Shown here piece by piece: positions 1 to 6,987 of a stretch of 64,000 bases of DNA. Origin of the DNA: Alistipes shahii WAL 8301 (GTDB lineage Bacteria; Bacteroidota; Bacteroidia; Bacteroidales; Rikenellaceae); assembly GCF_025145845.1 (NCBI RefSeq), contig NZ_CP102253.1, forward strand, positions 2,852,001-2,916,000. The letters run 5' to 3'. The notes under the pieces are model-generated. The model saw only the letters and a program-made list of their open reading frames with translations. It searched no databases and was not told the origin of the DNA. Made by a program: the position numbers and the translations under genes. Numbering within the stretch: the first letter of the stretch is position 1; every line of letters begins with the position of its first letter.

Positions 1-1
1 T

Positions 2-406
2 CATCCGTGCCAGATAGCGCTCTCTCCTGCCTCCGAGAATGACCTGAAGGTCTTCCAGAGCGAATGCATGCCGGATCTTTTCAACAAGAAGATCTTCGCT
101 GACAAGATATACCGAAGCAATGACTACTGGGAGCAGGAAAGACGCGATAAGGCCAATGAGTTCTACGCTCCCGTCAAGTCAATCAAAGGGGCTCCTGAAG
201 AAGAGAAGCAGAGAAGCAAGGCCGCTGATGACATTTATTCGCAAGCCGTTTCATCTGTCAGGGAACCCATTGAAGCGCTATTCAGTTGGCTGAACGAAAA
301 AACAAATATTCAAAGAGCTTCAAAGTGCCGCTCTACTTGCGGACTGCTAATTCATACGATGGGAAAGGTAGCCATCGCATTTTTATATCTTATTTTCAAC
401 TACTGA
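2..406 (+). CDS. DDE transposase, C-terminal part (partial at window edge)
   Basis: The reading frame is open from base 2 and its N-terminus is outside the window. The visible ~134 residues hold the pattern of the C-terminal catalytic part of a Bacteroidetes DDE transposase: SPASENDLK near the start, then a conserved region REPIEALFSWLNEKTNIQ with the catalytic-type Glu, and a hydrophobic tail ending FLYLIFNY. IS4/IS5/IS982-like families look like this; the exact family cannot be fixed from the fragment. The ATG at 68 is internal and probably not the real start. Confidence 0.75.
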   Translation, partial: HPCQIALSPASENDLKVFQSECMPDLFNKKIFADKIYRSNDYWEQERRDKANEFYAPVKSIKGAPEEEKQRSKAADDIYSQAVSSVREPIEALFSWLNEKTNIQRASKCRSTCGLLIHTMGKVAIAFLYLIFNY

Positions 407-553
407 TTCAAATTAATTATAAAACTAAGTGCGCATAAGGGCGGGATTATCCAACTCCTGCCCTTATCCTAAGTAAATGAATCTGTTGGTGTTGGCAAAC
501 ATTATTATTAATAAGACATTATTTCCTGAGCCCTAAGTTCTAACTATTTTATT

Positions 554-561
554 TTTTATTT
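554..561. repeat. Left target-site duplication of IS1595 element
   Basis: TTTTATTT immediately left of the terminal inverted repeat; the identical octamer follows the right end at 3082-3089. Eight bases is the usual duplication length for IS1595. Confidence 0.85.
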
Positions 562-619
562 GACATCTATATACTTCAATGTACCAAACTGAAAATAGGA
601 TGTCTTATATGCAAATATA
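562..619 (+). repeat. Left terminal inverted repeat (IRL)
   Basis: Pairs with 3024-3081 over 58 bases with about 3 mismatches. Its inner end carries CAAATATA (612-619), which is TATATTTG on the - strand, an outward-pointing -7 type box, but no well-spaced -33 box was seen. Confidence 0.9.
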
Positions 620-827
620 GGTTTTTTCTTTGAAAATCCATATTCAAGGCAAAATACAAGTCATTCAAAGTCAGCCACAATGGTTGGCTTTTTTCATTTT
701 CTTTGAAAATTTTTCCGAAAATAGTGCAAAATCGGGCTTCGTGTGGTAATATAATCATATATAATCCAAATTCATTGGGATTCATTTAATCCAAACCGGA
801 ATTGGATTCGATTTACCAAATGCCACA

Positions 828-1748
828 ATGATAAGGTCGCTGATAGATTTATTGAGAAACTTGCAATCCGAGGAGGATTGTAGGCTTTTCTTGGAAAATA
901 TCAGGTGGCATGGTGTTCCGGTTTGTCCTCATTGTGGCAGTAAGTCGGAAGAACATTACAAACTGACCAATGGCGGTGTATTCCGAGGGCTATACAAATG
1001 CAAGGATTGCCGGGAACGATTTACCGTAACGGTAGGAACCATGTTCGAGGGTTCGCATATTCCTTTGCAGAAATGGTTTATAGCGATATACGTATTCTTG
1101 GCTCATAAGAAAGGCATAAGCAGTACCCAATTGCATAAAGATATTGCAGTTACGCAGAAAACTGCTTGGTTTATGTTGAGTCGGATACGTTATAGCATCA
1201 GATATAATGCGGATATTGACTTTGGCGATATTACGCAGGTCGATGAAACGTATATCGGAGGCAAGAACAAGAATCGGAATGCAGGCAAACGGTTGAAGAA
1301 TACAAGAGGCCGTAGTCTTAAATTGAAAGCACCTGTAATGGGTCTGTTATCCGATGGAAAAGTCTATGTAGAGCCTATTCCGAAAGCCAGCAAATGGATA
1401 TTGCATGGTGTGATAAATTCACTTGTGCCGAAAGGAACTACTGTTGTTACCGACGGCTGGTATGGCTACAAGGGTTTGTCGGAAAATTATGTGCATAAAG
1501 TAGTAGACCACCATAGAGGAGAATATGTCAAAGGCGGTTATCATACGAATTCGATTGAAGGTTTTTGGAGCCAACTGAAACGTGGCATAATAGGAGTTTA
1601 TCATTTGGTTACTCGGAAACATTTGGAATTGTACTGCGATGAATTTGCATACCGATATAATACGAGGAATTTGACGGATGGGGAAAGATTCAGCCAATTC
1701 CTGTCCTTTGCCAAAAACCGATTAAGATACCAGATGTTGATATTGTAA
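828..1748 (+). CDS. IS1595-family (ISXO2-like) transposase
   Basis: A 306-residue transposase that should cut and rejoin the ends of the surrounding element. Residues 33-61 form a zinc ribbon (CPHC at 33-36, CKDC at 58-61), typical of IS1595 proteins. The catalytic core follows: DETYIGGK with Asp139, VTDGWYGY with Asp209, and HTNSIEGFWSQLKRG with Asn241/Glu244, then a basic tail with YRYNTRN. Length and layout are full for the family. It lies 266 bases inside the left repeat and reads toward the passenger genes. ATG start with no clear Shine-Dalgarno, as usual in Bacteroidetes. Confidence 0.95.
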   Translation: MIRSLIDLLRNLQSEEDCRLFLENIRWHGVPVCPHCGSKSEEHYKLTNGGVFRGLYKCKDCRERFTVTVGTMFEGSHIPLQKWFIAIYVFLAHKKGISSTQLHKDIAVTQKTAWFMLSRIRYSIRYNADIDFGDITQVDETYIGGKNKNRNAGKRLKNTRGRSLKLKAPVMGLLSDGKVYVEPIPKASKWILHGVINSLVPKGTTVVTDGWYGYKGLSENYVHKVVDHHRGEYVKGGYHTNSIEGFWSQLKRGIIGVYHLVTRKHLELYCDEFAYRYNTRNLTDGERFSQFLSFAKNRLRYQMLIL

Positions 1749-1795
1749 TTGTCAATGTGCATATATACATATACCAAACAAAAACATAGAATGAT

Positions 1796-1915
1796 ATGAA
1801 TGTAACGACACTTTGGTATTGGGCACAGAATGCAGCCAAGACGAAAAAAACTGTGGATGTAATTATTGTCGGAACAAAGGGCACGATTGTAAAAACGACC
1901 GTACAACCGAAATGA
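1796..1915 (+). CDS. Small passenger ORF, 39 residues, function unknown
   Basis: An ATG-started ORF in the passenger part of the IS, 47 bases after the transposase. It translates to a short soluble peptide beginning MNVTTLWYWAQNAAKTKK and ending in a beta-strand-like run (DVIIVGTKGTIVKTT). It is not related to anything I recognise. It could be a real small protein, the remains of a longer gene, or chance. Position between transposase and lipoprotein leader suggests one transcript. Confidence 0.3.
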   Translation: MNVTTLWYWAQNAAKTKKTVDVIIVGTKGTIVKTTVQPK

Positions 1916-1996
1916 TTGCTGAAATTCCGATTTTGCAATATCATCTGAAATGACTACTTTTAATGTCGATTTATACAAACCTTAAAAAACGCAGTT

Positions 1997-2086
1997 ATGA
2001 TTAAAAAGATGATTTGCATTGCGGTATGTGCTTGGATGTGTGCATCCTGCGAGAAAAGTGACGGGGGGGGGTATTTGAACCGGTAG
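1997..2086 (+). CDS. Lipoprotein signal peptide fragment of the passenger gene
   Basis: Starting at ATG 1997, MIKKMICIAVCAWMCASC is a clear type II signal peptide with lipobox CASC, followed by EKSDGGG. The frame then hits TAG at 2084, just after a run of nine G (2063-2071). If the run had ten (or seven) G, the frame would continue into a Pro/Glu-rich linker (EPVEPPIEKPEEPTTPPS, 2074-2130), a usual spacer behind a lipobox. It is therefore most likely the 5' part of the beta-propeller gene at 2171, switched off or broken by indels. Confidence 0.65.
   Translation: MIKKMICIAVCAWMCASCEKSDGGGYLNR
2063..2071 (+). repeat. G9 homopolymer tract inside a coding region
   Basis: Nine consecutive G directly behind the lipobox coding region. 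Slippage by one base would join the signal peptide to the Pro/Glu linker frame. Tracts like this act as phase-variation switches in surface genes of several bacteria. Confidence 0.7.
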
Positions 2087-2170
2087 AACCACCTATTGAA
2101 AAGCCGGAAGAACCGACTACTCCGCCGTCAACCGAAGATTTAAGAACAATTAAAAATCGAAGAAAACATT

Positions 2171-2953
2171 ATGGCAGTAGTTGGTACGAATCATTGGTAC
2201 GGAATCGCATACGGTAATGGGCAATATGTAGCGGTTGGAGCAAGTGGATATGTAACAACATCAACTGATGGCGTGAATTGGACAACACCAAAGCAAGTAG
2301 GAACAGCCAATTGGAAATCAATTGCATATGGCAATGGAAAATTTGTAGCATTCAATTATGATGGCTATACTTCTGTGTCTACTAATGGTACAACATGGAC
2401 TACTTTGAAACAGATTGCAAGCAAACGATTAGTTGGAGTTACATTTGGCAATGAGAAATTTGTGGTCGTTGGCTATGATGGTTATACTTCCACATCCACC
2501 GATGGAACAAATTGGAGTACTCCTGTGCAAGCCGGAGTAACAGATATATTATGGTTTGTTAGATATTGCAATGGGATGTTCATTGCCGGTGGTAATGGTT
2601 GGTATATGCTTTATTCTGTTGATGGCAAAATTTGGACAAAAAGCAATAAATCAAGTGTAAACAATACTCGAAATAGTGTAGCATATGGCAACGGCAAATA
2701 TATTATGTGTGGAGGGCTTAGTACAGGAGCCATTGACATATCAACTGATTGCATAACTTGGCAAAATAGAACTATTAAGCCGGTGGACACATGGCGTGAT
2801 ATAGTTTATTCCAATAATCAATTTGTTATGGTCGGTGTAAGTGGTTATATAGCTACGTCCATAGATGGAGAAATCTGGACAACAGAACAATTAAAAGATG
2901 AGTCAGGAAAAGCAGTAACAACTAATTTGTATGGAATTGTAGTAGTTCAATAA
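2171..2953 (+). CDS. Passenger protein with six beta-propeller-like repeats
   Basis: The 260-residue frame contains about six ~40-residue repeats of the pattern W..IAYGNG.FVAVG..GY..TS.DG..W, resembling sialidase/Ycf48-type propeller blades. This fits a surface-exposed binding protein. The ATG at 2171 is probably not the natural start: in-frame upstream codons (from 2144) also read as protein, and a lipoprotein leader in the same frame lies at 1997. Two compensating indels (the G9 run and one extra A near 2143) separate leader, linker and propeller. As sequenced, either an unexported protein is made or the gene is inactive. Confidence 0.7.
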   Translation: MAVVGTNHWYGIAYGNGQYVAVGASGYVTTSTDGVNWTTPKQVGTANWKSIAYGNGKFVAFNYDGYTSVSTNGTTWTTLKQIASKRLVGVTFGNEKFVVVGYDGYTSTSTDGTNWSTPVQAGVTDILWFVRYCNGMFIAGGNGWYMLYSVDGKIWTKSNKSSVNNTRNSVAYGNGKYIMCGGLSTGAIDISTDCITWQNRTIKPVDTWRDIVYSNNQFVMVGVSGYIATSIDGEIWTTEQLKDESGKAVTTNLYGIVVVQ

Positions 2954-2972
2954 TTTTACGGCAACAATCATA

Positions 2973-2998
2973 AAGAGGTCTAATATATTAGACCTCTT
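2973..2998. terminator. 26-bp perfect palindrome behind the passenger gene
   Basis: AAGAGGTCTAATA followed by its exact reverse complement, then ATTTTG. It lies 20 bases after the passenger stop and inside the IS, so it probably ends the IS transcript; the U tract is short. Confidence 0.7.
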
Positions 2999-3000
2999 AT

Positions 3001-3031
3001 TTTGTATAAATACTTAAAATTCTTATCTTTG
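3001..3031 (+). promoter_or_regulatory. Outward-facing promoter at the right end of the IS
   Basis: TTTG (3001-3004), 19 bases, TATCTTTG (3024-3031) matches the Bacteroidetes -33/-7 consensus exactly. The -7 box is the inner edge of the right inverted repeat, so transcription would run out of the IS toward the gene at 3198. Confidence 0.65.
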
Positions 3032-3081
3032 CAGATAAGACATCCTATTTTCAGTTTGGTACATTAAAGTATATAGATGTC
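3024..3081 (-). repeat. Right terminal inverted repeat (IRR)
   Basis: Reverse complement of 562-619 over 58 bases with about 3 mismatches; ends at GATGTC before the duplicated octamer. Confidence 0.9.
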
Positions 3082-3089
3082 TTTTATTT
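3082..3089. repeat. Right target-site duplication of IS1595 element
   Basis: TTTTATTT, identical to 554-561. Confidence 0.85.
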
Positions 3090-3197
3090 TTTTCAGTTTT
3101 ATCCGCACACGTTTGCCCCAATCACCACATGACCTCTCCCTGCACTCGGCGTGGGGATGGTCCCCCGCCACAACCATTTAAAATTAATATTTGTGGT

Positions 3198-3470
3198 ATG
3201 GAAAGCAATCTGAAATTTATCGAGACGTGGGAGATAGCCCAGTTCAAGGCCCAGCAGGGAGTTGAGAAACTGGAGGTAAAACAGAATCCCCACACGGGCA
3301 AAGTTTTCTTTGTCTATGGCTTTGAAACAGGCCCTTGCAGTCGGAAAGTAGAGACAGAACAGCTGACAGACCCGGTGGTGTCTCAGGTGTGCAATGCCGA
3401 GACAGGAGAGATGTTTATGATGCTCCATCAGCGGGGCGAGGGAGGAGCACCCACATTGGCTGTATTTTAG
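3198..3470 (+). CDS. Small hypothetical protein of the integrative element
   Basis: A 90-residue soluble protein beginning MESNLKFIETWEIAQFK. The frame is open upstream to 3129, but ATG 3198 fits the start of folded-looking sequence. It has a central beta-rich part (NPHTGKVFFVYGFETG) and a C-terminal GEMFMMLHQRG. I do not recognise a family. It lies ahead of the Sak4-like ATPase with a terminator between, and is the first gene right of the IS insertion, so the IS may have separated it from its own promoter while supplying a new one at 3001-3031. Confidence 0.6.
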   Translation: MESNLKFIETWEIAQFKAQQGVEKLEVKQNPHTGKVFFVYGFETGPCSRKVETEQLTDPVVSQVCNAETGEMFMMLHQRGEGGAPTLAVF

Positions 3471-3490
3471 GCTGATTGGGGATTCTCAGG

Positions 3491-3528
3491 ACAGGCAGGA
3501 GGCTTTGGGGCTTTCTGCCTGTTTTTTT
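3491..3528 (+). terminator. Terminator behind the 90-residue gene
   Basis: Hairpin ACAGGCAG ... CTGCCTGT followed by seven T. Confidence 0.75.
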
Positions 3529-3563
3529 ATGTTCAGATAGATATACACTTAATTTCATACACC

Positions 3564-4304
3564 ATGTTAAATATCCGCCCCTCTACAAGAAAACAGGCCA
3601 AAATCAAACTGGCCCTCCAAGGTTGTGCAGGTTCGGGCAAAACCTATTCAGCCCTCCTGTTGGCCTATGGCATGACCTCTGACTGGTCTAAAATTGCCGT
3701 CATAGATTCAGAAAATGGCTCTGCCGATCTCTATGCTCACCTCGGGACCTACAATGTGGTCTCCCTCGGTGGTGATTACTCCCCGGAGAATTACATCGAA
3801 GCCATCACCCTCTGTGAAAATGCAGGCATGGAGGTAATCATCGTTGACAGTATCTCCCAATGCTGGGACTATCTGCTGGATTTCCATGCAGGACTGCAAG
3901 GCAACTCTTTTGCAAACTGGGCCAAGGTCACACCCCGACAGAATGCCTTTGTACAGAAAATTCTGCAATCACCCGTGCATATCATCTGTACCATGCGCAC
4001 CAAGCAGGATTATGTGCTCAATGAAAAGAACGGTAAGATGGTCCCGGAGAAAGTGGGTCTTAAAGCCATGCAAAGGGATGGCATGGACTATGAATTTACC
4101 GTAGTCTTGGATATAGACCTCAAACACCATGTGCAGGCTTCCAAAGACAGAACAGGTCTGTTCATGGGCCGTCCCGAGTTTACCATCACTCCCAAAGTAG
4201 GCCAAGCCATCCTGAACTGGTGCAACCTCAATCCTCAATCAAACATCATTCAACCCCAAACCCCTCAAAACTATGGAAACAGCGCTCCGACTCCATCCCG
4301 TTAG
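3564..4304 (+). CDS. Phage-type AAA/RecA-like ATPase (Sak4-like)
   Basis: A 246-residue P-loop ATPase. Walker A is GCAGSGKT (residues 20-27), Walker B VIIVDS (91-96), with a conserved CTMRTK segment near 145 where sensor residues sit. Small stand-alone proteins of this type (AAA_24/Sak4-like) serve as single-strand annealing recombinases or loaders in phages and integrative elements. It overlaps the next gene (DUF3871) by 32 bases, so the two are very likely co-translated. The C-terminal tail is Gln/Pro/Asn-rich and looks disordered. ATG 3564 gives the N-terminus usual for these proteins. Confidence 0.8.
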   Translation: MLNIRPSTRKQAKIKLALQGCAGSGKTYSALLLAYGMTSDWSKIAVIDSENGSADLYAHLGTYNVVSLGGDYSPENYIEAITLCENAGMEVIIVDSISQCWDYLLDFHAGLQGNSFANWAKVTPRQNAFVQKILQSPVHIICTMRTKQDYVLNEKNGKMVPEKVGLKAMQRDGMDYEFTVVLDIDLKHHVQASKDRTGLFMGRPEFTITPKVGQAILNWCNLNPQSNIIQPQTPQNYGNSAPTPSR

Positions 4305-5289
4305 GCAAGAGATCATTCCTCTGCCGACACAACATCCTCTTACCATTACACAGCCGCTCAGGACGGATAAAACCACACCCTTTATAGAGGCCAATACTAA
4401 AGAGGTTTCACTCCGCCACCTGCAAAGTGATTGTGTGGTCCCGGTTTTCTCCAAAGACAACGAGGTAACCATTTCACACCCTGCCTTTGTGGAGACAGTC
4501 CATGAGGCGGCCCAGCAGTTCTTCCGGGGAGAGGCCATCGACAGCCCCGAAATAAGGGTAAGCCATATCATCAAGGGCAGAATCCCCGAGGCTATCCATA
4601 AACCCGTGAACCAGCTTTTGGAGACAGACAAGACCATCTACTATGAGCGGATGATGTTCTGCTTTGAAATCCCCACTATCCACGAGGACATCGACGGAAA
4701 CCCCTTAAAGCTGACAGTAGGAGGGGTAAGGGCCTACAACCATGAAAACCTCTACAACAAAAAATCTGCGGAGAAATTCAAGGTCTTTGTGGGCTTTCAG
4801 AACATGGTCTGCTGCAATATGTGTGTCTCCACGGACGGCTATAAGAGCGAGATCAAGGTGATGAATACACAGGCCCTCTTTCAGGCTGTCATGGAGTTGT
4901 TTCAGCTCTATAACCCCGAGAAACACACAAGGCAGATGCAAACCCTTGTGAACTCTTCCATGACAGAACATCAGTTCGCTCAGCTCTTGGGAAAGTCACG
5001 GCTTTATCAATGCCTGCCCCAGGAGGATAAAAAGAGACTGCCCCAACTGCTGATGACCGACACCCAAATCAATCTGGTGGCAAGGGCTTACTACCAAGAC
5101 GAGGCTTTCGGGGTGGATGCACAGAGCAGAGAGATTTCCATGTGGAAGGTCTACAACCTACTTACAGGGGCCAATAAGTCCTCTTACATCGACAATTTTC
5201 TGGACAGGGCACTCAATGCCTCGCAACTTGCTGAGGGTATCAACAAGGCTCTGTATGGAGAGAGTGAGTACAGGTGGTTTGTGGAGTAA
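4273..5289 (+). CDS. DUF3871 family protein
   Basis: A 338-residue protein whose C-terminal part (SMWKVYNLLTGANKSSYID, then FLDRALNASQLAEGI) matches the Bacteroidetes-specific DUF3871 family. Members sit in phages and integrative elements next to a small P-loop ATPase, as here. Role unknown; the pairing with the Sak4-like ATPase suggests DNA replication or recombination. The start overlaps the ATPase gene by 32 bases. The N-terminal ~55 residues look like a flexible linker rich in Thr and Pro. Confidence 0.8.
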   Translation: METALRLHPVRQEIIPLPTQHPLTITQPLRTDKTTPFIEANTKEVSLRHLQSDCVVPVFSKDNEVTISHPAFVETVHEAAQQFFRGEAIDSPEIRVSHIIKGRIPEAIHKPVNQLLETDKTIYYERMMFCFEIPTIHEDIDGNPLKLTVGGVRAYNHENLYNKKSAEKFKVFVGFQNMVCCNMCVSTDGYKSEIKVMNTQALFQAVMELFQLYNPEKHTRQMQTLVNSSMTEHQFAQLLGKSRLYQCLPQEDKKRLPQLLMTDTQINLVARAYYQDEAFGVDAQSREISMWKVYNLLTGANKSSYIDNFLDRALNASQLAEGINKALYGESEYRWFVE

Positions 5290-5292
5290 GAC

Positions 5293-5355
5293 AGGCTGTC
5301 GGATTTTCCAAAACTGCACCTTATAGGGAAATGGGACAAAAAAATTCGACAGCTT
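5293..5355 (+). repeat. Long imperfect hairpin after DUF3871
   Basis: AGGCTGTCGGATTTT (5293-5307) pairs with AAAATTCGACAGCTT (5341-5355) with a ~33-base loop. It may act as a weak terminator for the ATPase-DUF3871 operon. The rest of 5356-5562 shows no gene. Confidence 0.45.
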
Positions 5356-5562
5356 GAAACTTTCCGCACTTACTTTCTAAATAATTCAAAAGTATGTGCG
5401 TGGGGTTTTCCCGGAAATCGCCCTCTGTTATTAATTTACCAACCCAGCTATAAATGGTTTTCTTACCGGAAGTGCTGCGGTCCGTCTATTATCCATTATG
5501 ATATGAAAGTTGGAGTATGCGCACTTAATTGCTTATAATAACAGAATCTATCTGTGCGGGGG

Positions 5563-5606
5563 TTGTACATCTATCTCTCTTATATAATGGAAAGATAGGT
5601 GTACAA
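5563..5606. repeat. Palindromic site, left copy
   Basis: Half-site TTGTACATCTATC (5563-5575) faces GATAGGTGTACAA (5594-5606). The 21 bases 5563-5583 recur, inverted and with one mismatch, at 9130-9150, so copies bracket the Fic-to-protease module. Could be recombinase or regulator sites. Confidence 0.6.
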
Positions 5607-5652
5607 GCTCTCCAAAAGAGCGCCGGGAATTACCTTTTGTCTGAAATTTGTG

Positions 5653-5660
5653 TATTTTTG
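5653..5660 (+). promoter_or_regulatory. -7 box of the Fic gene
   Basis: TATTTTTG ends six bases before ATG 5666, so the transcript may have almost no leader. No well-spaced -33 box was found. Confidence 0.4.
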
Positions 5661-5665
5661 TGAGT

Positions 5666-6403
5666 ATGAATGACAAGTTGCAACAGATCGACACCCTTTT
5701 AGGTGAATTGAATCAATACCGTGCCAATGAAAATTACCGCATCACAGAGGCTTTGGAGATTGAATACACCTATGACAGCAACCGCATCGAGGGAAATACC
5801 CTGACCCTCCATGAAACGGATATGGTGGTCAACAAAGGTATTACCATTGCAGGCAAAGGGCTGAAGGAGCATTTGGAAGCTATCAACCATAAAGAGGCCA
5901 TTGATTTTATCAAGGACATAGCCCAAAAGAAAGAGCCGATCTCGGAACGTGTGCTGTTGGATATTCATGCCATTGTCCTGCACAGCATAGACAAAGACAA
6001 TGCAGGAAAATACCGCCGTGTACCTGTCATTATCAGCGGCAGCAAGCATATTCCTCCCCAGCCTTACCTGTTACAGCCCAAAATGGATGAGTTGTTTCAA
6101 TGGTACGAGGCAAACAAGGATTCCATGCACCCGGTTGTATTGGCGGCTCAGATGCACGAGAAACTGGTGTCTGTCCATCCCTTTATTGACGGGAATGGCA
6201 GGACAGCCCGTCTGTTGATGAATCTGATATTGATGCAACACGGTTATCCCATAGCCAATATCAAGGGGGACAATGAGACGAGGCGACGCTACTATGAGAC
6301 TTTGGAGGAGGCATCCTCGGGAGATAACTCGGCCTTTGTGGAGTTTATCGAAGATGTGGTAATTCAGAGTCTGACGTACTACCTGAAAATCATCCGGGGA
6401 TAA
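5666..6403 (+). CDS. Fic family protein (AMP-transferase type)
   Basis: A 245-residue Fic-domain protein expected to transfer AMP or another nucleotide part to target proteins. The catalytic loop HPFIDGNGRTAR is at residues 171-182 with His171. An N-terminal inhibitory helix motif SNRIEG (38-43, Glu42) fits the [S/T]xxxE[G/N] pattern of class II Fic proteins, which keep themselves inactive. No separate antitoxin gene is adjacent, in line with built-in inhibition. ATG 5666 is preferred over 5648 because the first six codons overlap the -7 box. The gene is cargo of the integrative element. Confidence 0.92.
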   Translation: MNDKLQQIDTLLGELNQYRANENYRITEALEIEYTYDSNRIEGNTLTLHETDMVVNKGITIAGKGLKEHLEAINHKEAIDFIKDIAQKKEPISERVLLDIHAIVLHSIDKDNAGKYRRVPVIISGSKHIPPQPYLLQPKMDELFQWYEANKDSMHPVVLAAQMHEKLVSVHPFIDGNGRTARLLMNLILMQHGYPIANIKGDNETRRRYYETLEEASSGDNSAFVEFIEDVVIQSLTYYLKIIRG

Positions 6404-6522
6404 ACCGGAGATTTGAATACCAACGGGAGGTGTGGAAAAATCCATGCCTCTCTTTTTATTTGGTGCACTCAGCTATCATTGTGAGACGTGCCGATTATGC
6501 ACTATTTTAGAGTACTGAATTT

Positions 6523-6609
6523 ATGAAAGATTTGTATTTGACACTTGTCGGAGGGCTTATATTTGTCCTTGTGGCCTACATAAGGGCAGACCCCCGCAAG
6601 AAAGAGTAA
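6523..6609 (+). CDS. Possible 28-residue membrane peptide
   Basis: ATG 6523 opens a short frame (MKDLYLTLVGGLIFVLVAYI then RADPRKKE) with one clear transmembrane helix and a positively charged C-terminus. Such a shape is seen in type I toxins and in small membrane regulators. There is no strong promoter or antisense RNA evident beside it, so function is open and chance is possible. Confidence 0.4.
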   Translation: MKDLYLTLVGGLIFVLVAYIRADPRKKE

Positions 6610-6683
6610 ACATTTTCTAAGATCAATATTGATTTTCTGAAACTTTAAACCGAAATTTGTTGTTACAATACCCCGTTGAGTCG

Positions 6684-6712
6684 TTGTATTTAAAAAACAT
6701 TTTCTAACTTTG
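6684..6712 (+). promoter_or_regulatory. Promoter of the structured RNA
   Basis: TTG (6684-6686), 18 bases, TAACTTTG (6705-6712). The same -7 box TAACTTTG lies at the same distance from the related RNA at 55.7 kb. Confidence 0.75.
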
Positions 6713-6717
6713 TGATG

Positions 6718-6946
6718 CTATCCGCTGGGTAGCGACATATTGATTGATGAAAGTGTTTAGCTTTTATCCTTGGTAGGGAATCTGGTAAATTTCAAAGTAC
6801 AAAGGATAAGCAATACAAACACTCATCACTTGTGTAGATATATCATCCTTGATATACTGCTCAAGTGTGGGGTATTGTTTATTTGTACTTGGGCTTACCA
6901 GAGCCTCCTACCAGATAAACTAACAACTCCACACTTTCTTTTTTTA
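6718..6946 (+). ncRNA. Structured RNA of the mobile element, related to the RNA at 55.7 kb
   Basis: About 229 bases between a promoter and a T-rich stretch (6938-6945), without a convincing ORF. It folds into a long hairpin: AAAGTGT/ACACTTT (6750/6931), TTTATC/GATAAA (6763/6914), GGTAGG/CCTACC (6772/6907), CTGGTAA/TTACCAG (6782/6895), AAGTACAAA/TTTGTACTT (6795/6882) and a top hairpin CACTTG/CAAGTG (6827/6862). A small hairpin GCTATCC-GGGTAGC precedes it. The strands AATCTGGTAAATTT and GGCTTACCAGAGCC recur in the chromosomal RNA while neighbouring helices differ but still pair. Family unknown; 6S-type RNA is one option. Confidence 0.7.
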
Positions 6947-6987
6947 ATCCCTCGATTTGGAGTTGATCTGGGAAAAATGTGTAATTT

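Larger units (their letters stand above)
562..3081. mobile_element. Complete IS1595-family insertion sequence with passenger DNA
   Basis: The 2520-bp element is bounded by 58-bp imperfect inverted repeats starting GACATCTATATACTT (about 3 mismatches) and flanked by the direct repeat TTTTATTT. It contains an intact IS1595-type transposase (828-1748) and about 1.2 kb of passenger DNA: a small ORF, a lipoprotein leader and a beta-propeller ORF, closed by a 26-bp palindromic terminator. Near-perfect ends and intact duplication suggest a recent insertion. Passenger genes are known in the IS1595 family; this particular passenger is not one I recognise. Confidence 0.93.

Noticed and set aside
6718..6946. 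Retron msr-msd as explanation of the long hairpin
   Set aside because: No reverse transcriptase gene lies nearby, and the relative at 55.7 kb also lacks one.
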